In this document: piece by piece, positions 7,960 to 10,906 of the stretch
Layout of the letters: every line of letters begins with the position of its first letter
Numbering within the stretch: the first letter of the stretch is position 1
Origin: Acanthamoeba lenticulata
Lineage: Eukaryota > Discosea > Longamoebia > Acanthamoebidae
Assembly (NCBI GenBank): GCA_002179805.1
Contig: NAVB01001439.1
Location: 1-10,906, forward strand
DNA length: 10,906 bases
Direction: 5' to 3'
Position numbers and translations under genes: made by a program
Notes under the pieces: model-generated
Told to the model about the DNA's origin: nothing
Seen by the model: the letters and a program-made list of their open reading frames with translations, nothing else
Database searches by the model: none

Positions 7960-9203
7960 ATGTCTCAGTCAGTCGACGACGATAAACAGCAGGGCAACGA
8001 CAACCGCTCTCCGCAACACCAACAGCACGCAGCCCATGCGGCACACCAACAGGCACAACAGGTCCAGAGTCAGCTCCAACCGCCTCTGCATCATCATCCC
8101 CTGCACCATGGCCCGCACCATGGCTATCCACTACAGCACCCTCATTCCATGCCGCCTCATATTATGCACCATCACCACGATATGCCTCCCGAGGGCAACG
8201 TTCTTTCCAGCATCCGGATCATGCCCCAGCAGCCTTCGCCTACAGTCATCCACCACCAGATGCCTCTTACGTCGCGCATGACCGTATCGAGCATGGAAAC
8301 CGTCGACGGCGGATCCAGCGAGGACGACGACGACGATGAAGTTGATGGCAGCGAGTCACCGAAGGGAGCCAAGGGTGCAGTTGCCGGCGCGAAGCCCATC
8401 TCAAAGATCGGTAAGAAGAAGACCGGAGGCACTGGGCGTCGTCGAATCGACATCAAGTTCATCGAGAACAAGAGCAGGCGGCAGGTAACCTTCTCGAGAC
8501 GTAAGCGAGGCCTCATGAAGAAGGTATGGTTACTACTACGCAGAGGCTCCGTCGCAACGAGTTCTTTTGTGCTCATTCTGGTGTGGACCCATGGGTGCAG
8601 GCGTACGAGCTGACCACCCTGACGGGAACCCAAGCACTGGTGTTGATTGCTAGCGAGACTGGCCACGTATACACTTTTGCTACACCCAAGCTTCAGCCGG
8701 TCGTGACGTTGAGGGAAGGCAAGGAGATCATCCAGTCATGCCTCAACGCGCCTGAGAACAACTACCCTACGTCGGACTTTATTGCCAACAGCTCCAACAC
8801 CCACGCTCAGAATGTTGCGGGTGGTCCCAAACACGAACCTCATGGTACGTTCTCCTGCAGTGATGACTCTTCAGGCATGCTTGGTGACCCTGTTTTCCAC
8901 CTCAGGGTCGCCGCAACAGATGCAAGCACCGGGCCATGGGCAGCACCCTCACCCTCATCCCCACCCGCACTCAGAGATGCTCAACAACATGTACGCTCCC
9001 GGCATGCCGCCTCATGGCCACGGACACCCGCACTACGCCCATCAGGGTCCGTTACCGACCCACACCCTACCTCGTACGCATCTCCTTAGACTGCGTAGTT
9101 CGCGTATCGCTGCTCATGAGCGTCTTCCTCTGTTTTTGCAGCGTCGGGCTATCCTCCGGACATGTACATGAACTCTGGCCCTCCGCCCATGGGCGGCTAC
9201 TGA
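7960..9203 (+). CDS. SRF-type MADS-box transcription factor
   Basis: Exons are 7960-8523, 8601-8844, 8906-9073 and 9142-9203: 1038 nt, 345 residues, all introns GT-AG (77, 61 and 68 nt). The start is the ATG of MSQSVDDDKQ. Residues about 159-217 are a MADS box (GRRRIDIKFIENKSRRQVTF, then SRRKRGLMKK, then after the intron AYELTTLTGTQALVLIASET and GHVYTFATPKLQP). The box and the next 25 residues (EGKEIIQSCLNAPE) resemble the SRF/MCM1 class, not MEF2: TLTGTQ and GHVYTFATPKLQP are SRF-class signatures. It should bind CArG boxes as a dimer in the nucleus. Ahead of the box are a Gln/His-rich stretch (19-75, with HHHPLHHGPHHG), an acidic cluster (119-129, SSEDDDDDEV) and a Lys-rich linker. The tail is His/Pro/Gly/Met-rich (GHGQHPHPHPHPHSE) and ends PPPMGGY. 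The first intron splits the MADS box between KK and AYEL. Confidence 0.93.
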
Positions 9204-9677
9204 GACCGTTTACCCTTGAACAACGAGGCCCGGCGCGAAGGACCTGCGAGCCCTTTCGCACGCCACCGCTTGGCGCTTCTTTTTGTTCCGCTGCGCGCCT
9301 CATCGCCCCGCGTCAAGTGGCGTGCTCGGCCATCCTTTCCTTGTACACATGCTCTAGAAAGAGATCCAACTTCAGCGACAGCGCTGTTTCGAACGATATC
9401 GCTCACATTTAGAGCAGGGCTCGCGTTTCGTGTTGTGTGCCTCTTTGACGGAAGTAGGCGGGATTGGGGAGATTCCTCGAATTGCCAGCCACAAGTCAAG
9501 GCGGTGCTTATCCCTAGCCTTCATTTTGTGCCGCGAAAGCACGCCGACAGACCTCCATAGACGAGCTCGCCCCGGCACACAGCACACTCCATTGACGTCC
9601 ATTGGAGGTACGGCCCTCTTTCTAGGCGCCTCATTCGCTCGGCAGTGGTCTAATACATGCGCAGTGCGTTCGAGAAA
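9204..9677. other. Intergenic: MADS 3' UTR and GRAM-gene promoter
   Basis: These 474 bp lie between the MADS stop and the preferred GRAM start. There is no convincing gene, RNA or TATA box. A short compound repeat built on TCCATTG lies at 9587-9607, and an in-frame TAA at 9651-9653 limits any upstream extension of the GRAM gene. Confidence 0.5.
9587..9607. repeat. Compound direct and inverted repeat around TTGACGTC
   Basis: TCCATTG occurs twice (9588-9594 and 9598-9604), separated by ACG, and the block is bounded by CTCCA and its complement TGGAG. It contains a CRE-like half site (TGACGTCC). It lies about 70-90 bp before the GRAM start codon, a plausible promoter position. Confidence 0.35.
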
Positions 9678-10906
9678 ATGTCTAAGAAGGGCAGCCCCAA
9701 GATCAACAAATTTCAGGACAACTTCAAGAACAAGAAGTTGCATGCCACATTTAAGCTCCCTGATACCGACAACTTCATCAGTGGTGAGTTCTCTGTCCAA
9801 TTTGCTCGATTTGCAGTCCTTTGTTTATAATTTGCATGTCAAATTGGACTAAATTTGCATTCACACGGTTTCAGATTTTCCATGCGCTTTCACCGAGACT
9901 GAAGAAGGGCTCGGCGACGTCAATGGTCGCCTCTTCGTGACGTCATGCCATCTTTGTTTCGACGCAAACACCATGGGAAAGAAGATTCAGGTGCATTCCA
10001 CCATTGCGCTTGTCAGTCTTCAGTTGATCAGGTCGCTGACCGCCTAGCTCGTTTCATTTTTCTGCGATCACAGAAAATCTTGCCCTGGAGCGACATTCTG
10101 GAAGTCAACACGGCTGATGGCGAAAAGCTTGTGGTCACCGTCGGCGACGAGCAACTCACGTTCCCCAAGTTTGGCGCCCGCCTAGAGGACGCGCTCCAGT
10201 GCATCAAGGAGCAGTGGCAGCAGCCGCGAGAGGCTGCCGCCCCCGCGTCTGCACCCGCGACGGAGAGCACCGCGCAGGAGGAAGAGGCTCACAACGGCGA
10301 TCACCACGACGACGACGACCACCACGACGACGAAGGTGAAAAGAAGGCCACAGGCGGTAGCCGCAACAGCCGGCGCCGAGCGCGACGACGGGCCAAGAAG
10401 GCGCACGACGACCCGCATCACGAGGAGGAAGAGGTCGCTGCTCTTCAGAAGAAGGCTGAGGAGGAAGAGGCCGAGCGCAAGCGCCAGGAGGCTGAGAAGA
10501 AGAGACAAGAAGAAGAAGAAGAAGAGGCCGAGCGCAAGCGCCAAGAGGAAGAGGCGGCCGAGGCTGAGCGCAAGAGGCAGGAAGAAGAGGCCGAGAGGAA
10601 GAGGCAAGAAGAAGAGGCCGAGCGCAAGCGACAAGAAGAAGCGGCCGAGGCTGAGCGCAAGAGGCAAGAAGAGGAGACCGAGCGCAAGCGCCAGGAAGAG
10701 GAGGCCGCCGAGGCTGAGCGCAAGAGACAGGAAGAGGCTGAGGCCGAGAGGAAGAGGCAAGAGGAAGAGGCCGAGCGTCAGCGTCAGGAGGCTGAGCGCA
10801 AGCGCCAGGAAGAGGAGGAAGCCGAGCGCAAGCGGCGGGAGGAAGAGGAGGCCGAACGTCAACGCCTAGAGGCCGAGCGCAAGCGCCAGGAAGAAGAGGC
10901 CGCCGA
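9678..10906 (+). CDS. GRAM-domain protein with long charged single alpha-helix, 3' end missing
   Basis: Exons are 9678-9783, 9875-9990 and 10074 to the window edge; introns of 91 and 83 nt are GT-AG. 351 residues are visible. I prefer the ATG at 9678 (A at -3); an in-frame ATG at 9657 would add seven residues. Residues about 20-122 are a GRAM domain, a PH-like lipid-binding fold: LHATFKLPDTDNFI, then GRLFVTSCHLCFDANTMGKK, then KILPWSDILEVNTAD and LTFPKFGARLEDALQCIKEQ. This matches the order in GRAM proteins that act at membranes and contact sites. An Ala/Pro linker follows, then an Asp/His cluster (149-164, GDHHDDDDHHDDEGE), a basic patch (170-185, SRNSRRRARRRAKK) and, from residue 199, repeated AERKRQEEE blocks predicted to form a stable single alpha-helix or coiled coil. 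The frame is open at the edge, so any C-terminal domain is unseen. Confidence 0.88.
9800..9858 (+). repeat. Four ATTTGC copies in GRAM-gene intron 1
   Basis: ATTTGC starts at 9800, 9809, 9830 and 9853; the last two extend to the octamer ATTTGCAT. The inverted CAAATT lies at 9840-9845. All are inside the 91-nt intron 9784-9874. This could be an intronic regulatory cluster or simply AT-rich intron sequence. Confidence 0.35.
10446..10906 (+). repeat. Tandem degenerate repeat coding AERKRQEEE blocks
   Basis: At least ten imperfect units of about 27-36 nt built on GCCGAGCGCAAGCGCCAGGA code for Ala-Glu-Arg-Lys-Arg-Gln-Glu blocks up to the window edge. The plus strand is strongly purine-rich. The complement gives a long leucine-rich open frame on the minus strand (10182-10862), which is an artefact of this composition. 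Confidence 0.85.

Noticed and set aside
9938..9945. Second TGACGTCA palindrome
   Set aside because: It is inside a GRAM coding exon (codons for VTS), so most likely coincidental.
10182..10862. 226-codon leucine-rich frame on the minus strand, looking like a membrane protein
   Set aside because: It is the complement of the Glu/Arg/Lys repeat of the GRAM protein; the plus-strand frame has a recognisable domain and exact splice sites.

Overview
The window reads as nuclear DNA of a free-living amoebozoan, most likely Acanthamoeba or a close relative. The exons are GC-rich. The introns are many and short (57-97 nt, with one of 204 nt) and have GTACGT/GTGCGT-like donors. Several introns carry a CTAAC branch site. 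The gene set also fits: TROVE/TEP1-like, EF-hand, MORN-VPS9, SRF-type MADS and GRAM proteins. This assignment is inference from style and content; no database search was possible. I see no mobile element, CRISPR array, rRNA or tRNA.

Layout: (1) 1-1068, minus: intronless 5' end of a TROVE-domain (TEP1-like) gene that runs off the left edge. (2) 1069-1452: divergent promoter region with a perfect CRE palindrome. (3) 1453-2333, plus: five-exon, 194-residue EF-hand protein of the recoverin/calcineurin-B kind. (4) 2444-7265, minus: one large gene. I rebuilt it as 17 exons and 1195 codons with no frame conflict at any of its 16 introns. It encodes a degenerate G-domain-like N-terminus, about ten MORN repeats and a C-terminal VPS9 domain, which is the tail architecture of alsin (ALS2). 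(5) 7266-7959: 694 bp divergent intergenic region. (6) 7960-9203, plus: four-exon, 345-residue SRF-type MADS-box factor with His-rich flanks. (7) 9204-9677: intergenic. (8) 9678-10906, plus: GRAM-domain protein followed by a very long charged helix, cut by the right edge.

These are separate eukaryotic genes, not an operon, and nothing shows that they act in one pathway. Two divergent pairs (TROVE/EF-hand and MORN-VPS9/MADS) may share promoters. The EF-hand and MORN-VPS9 genes converge with only 110 bp between their stops.

The most interesting object is the MORN-VPS9 protein. It has the alsin-type MORN+VPS9 tail, but its front end is not the RCC1 and DH-PH modules of alsin, and both residues aligning with the known VPS9 catalytic Asp/Tyr pair are changed.
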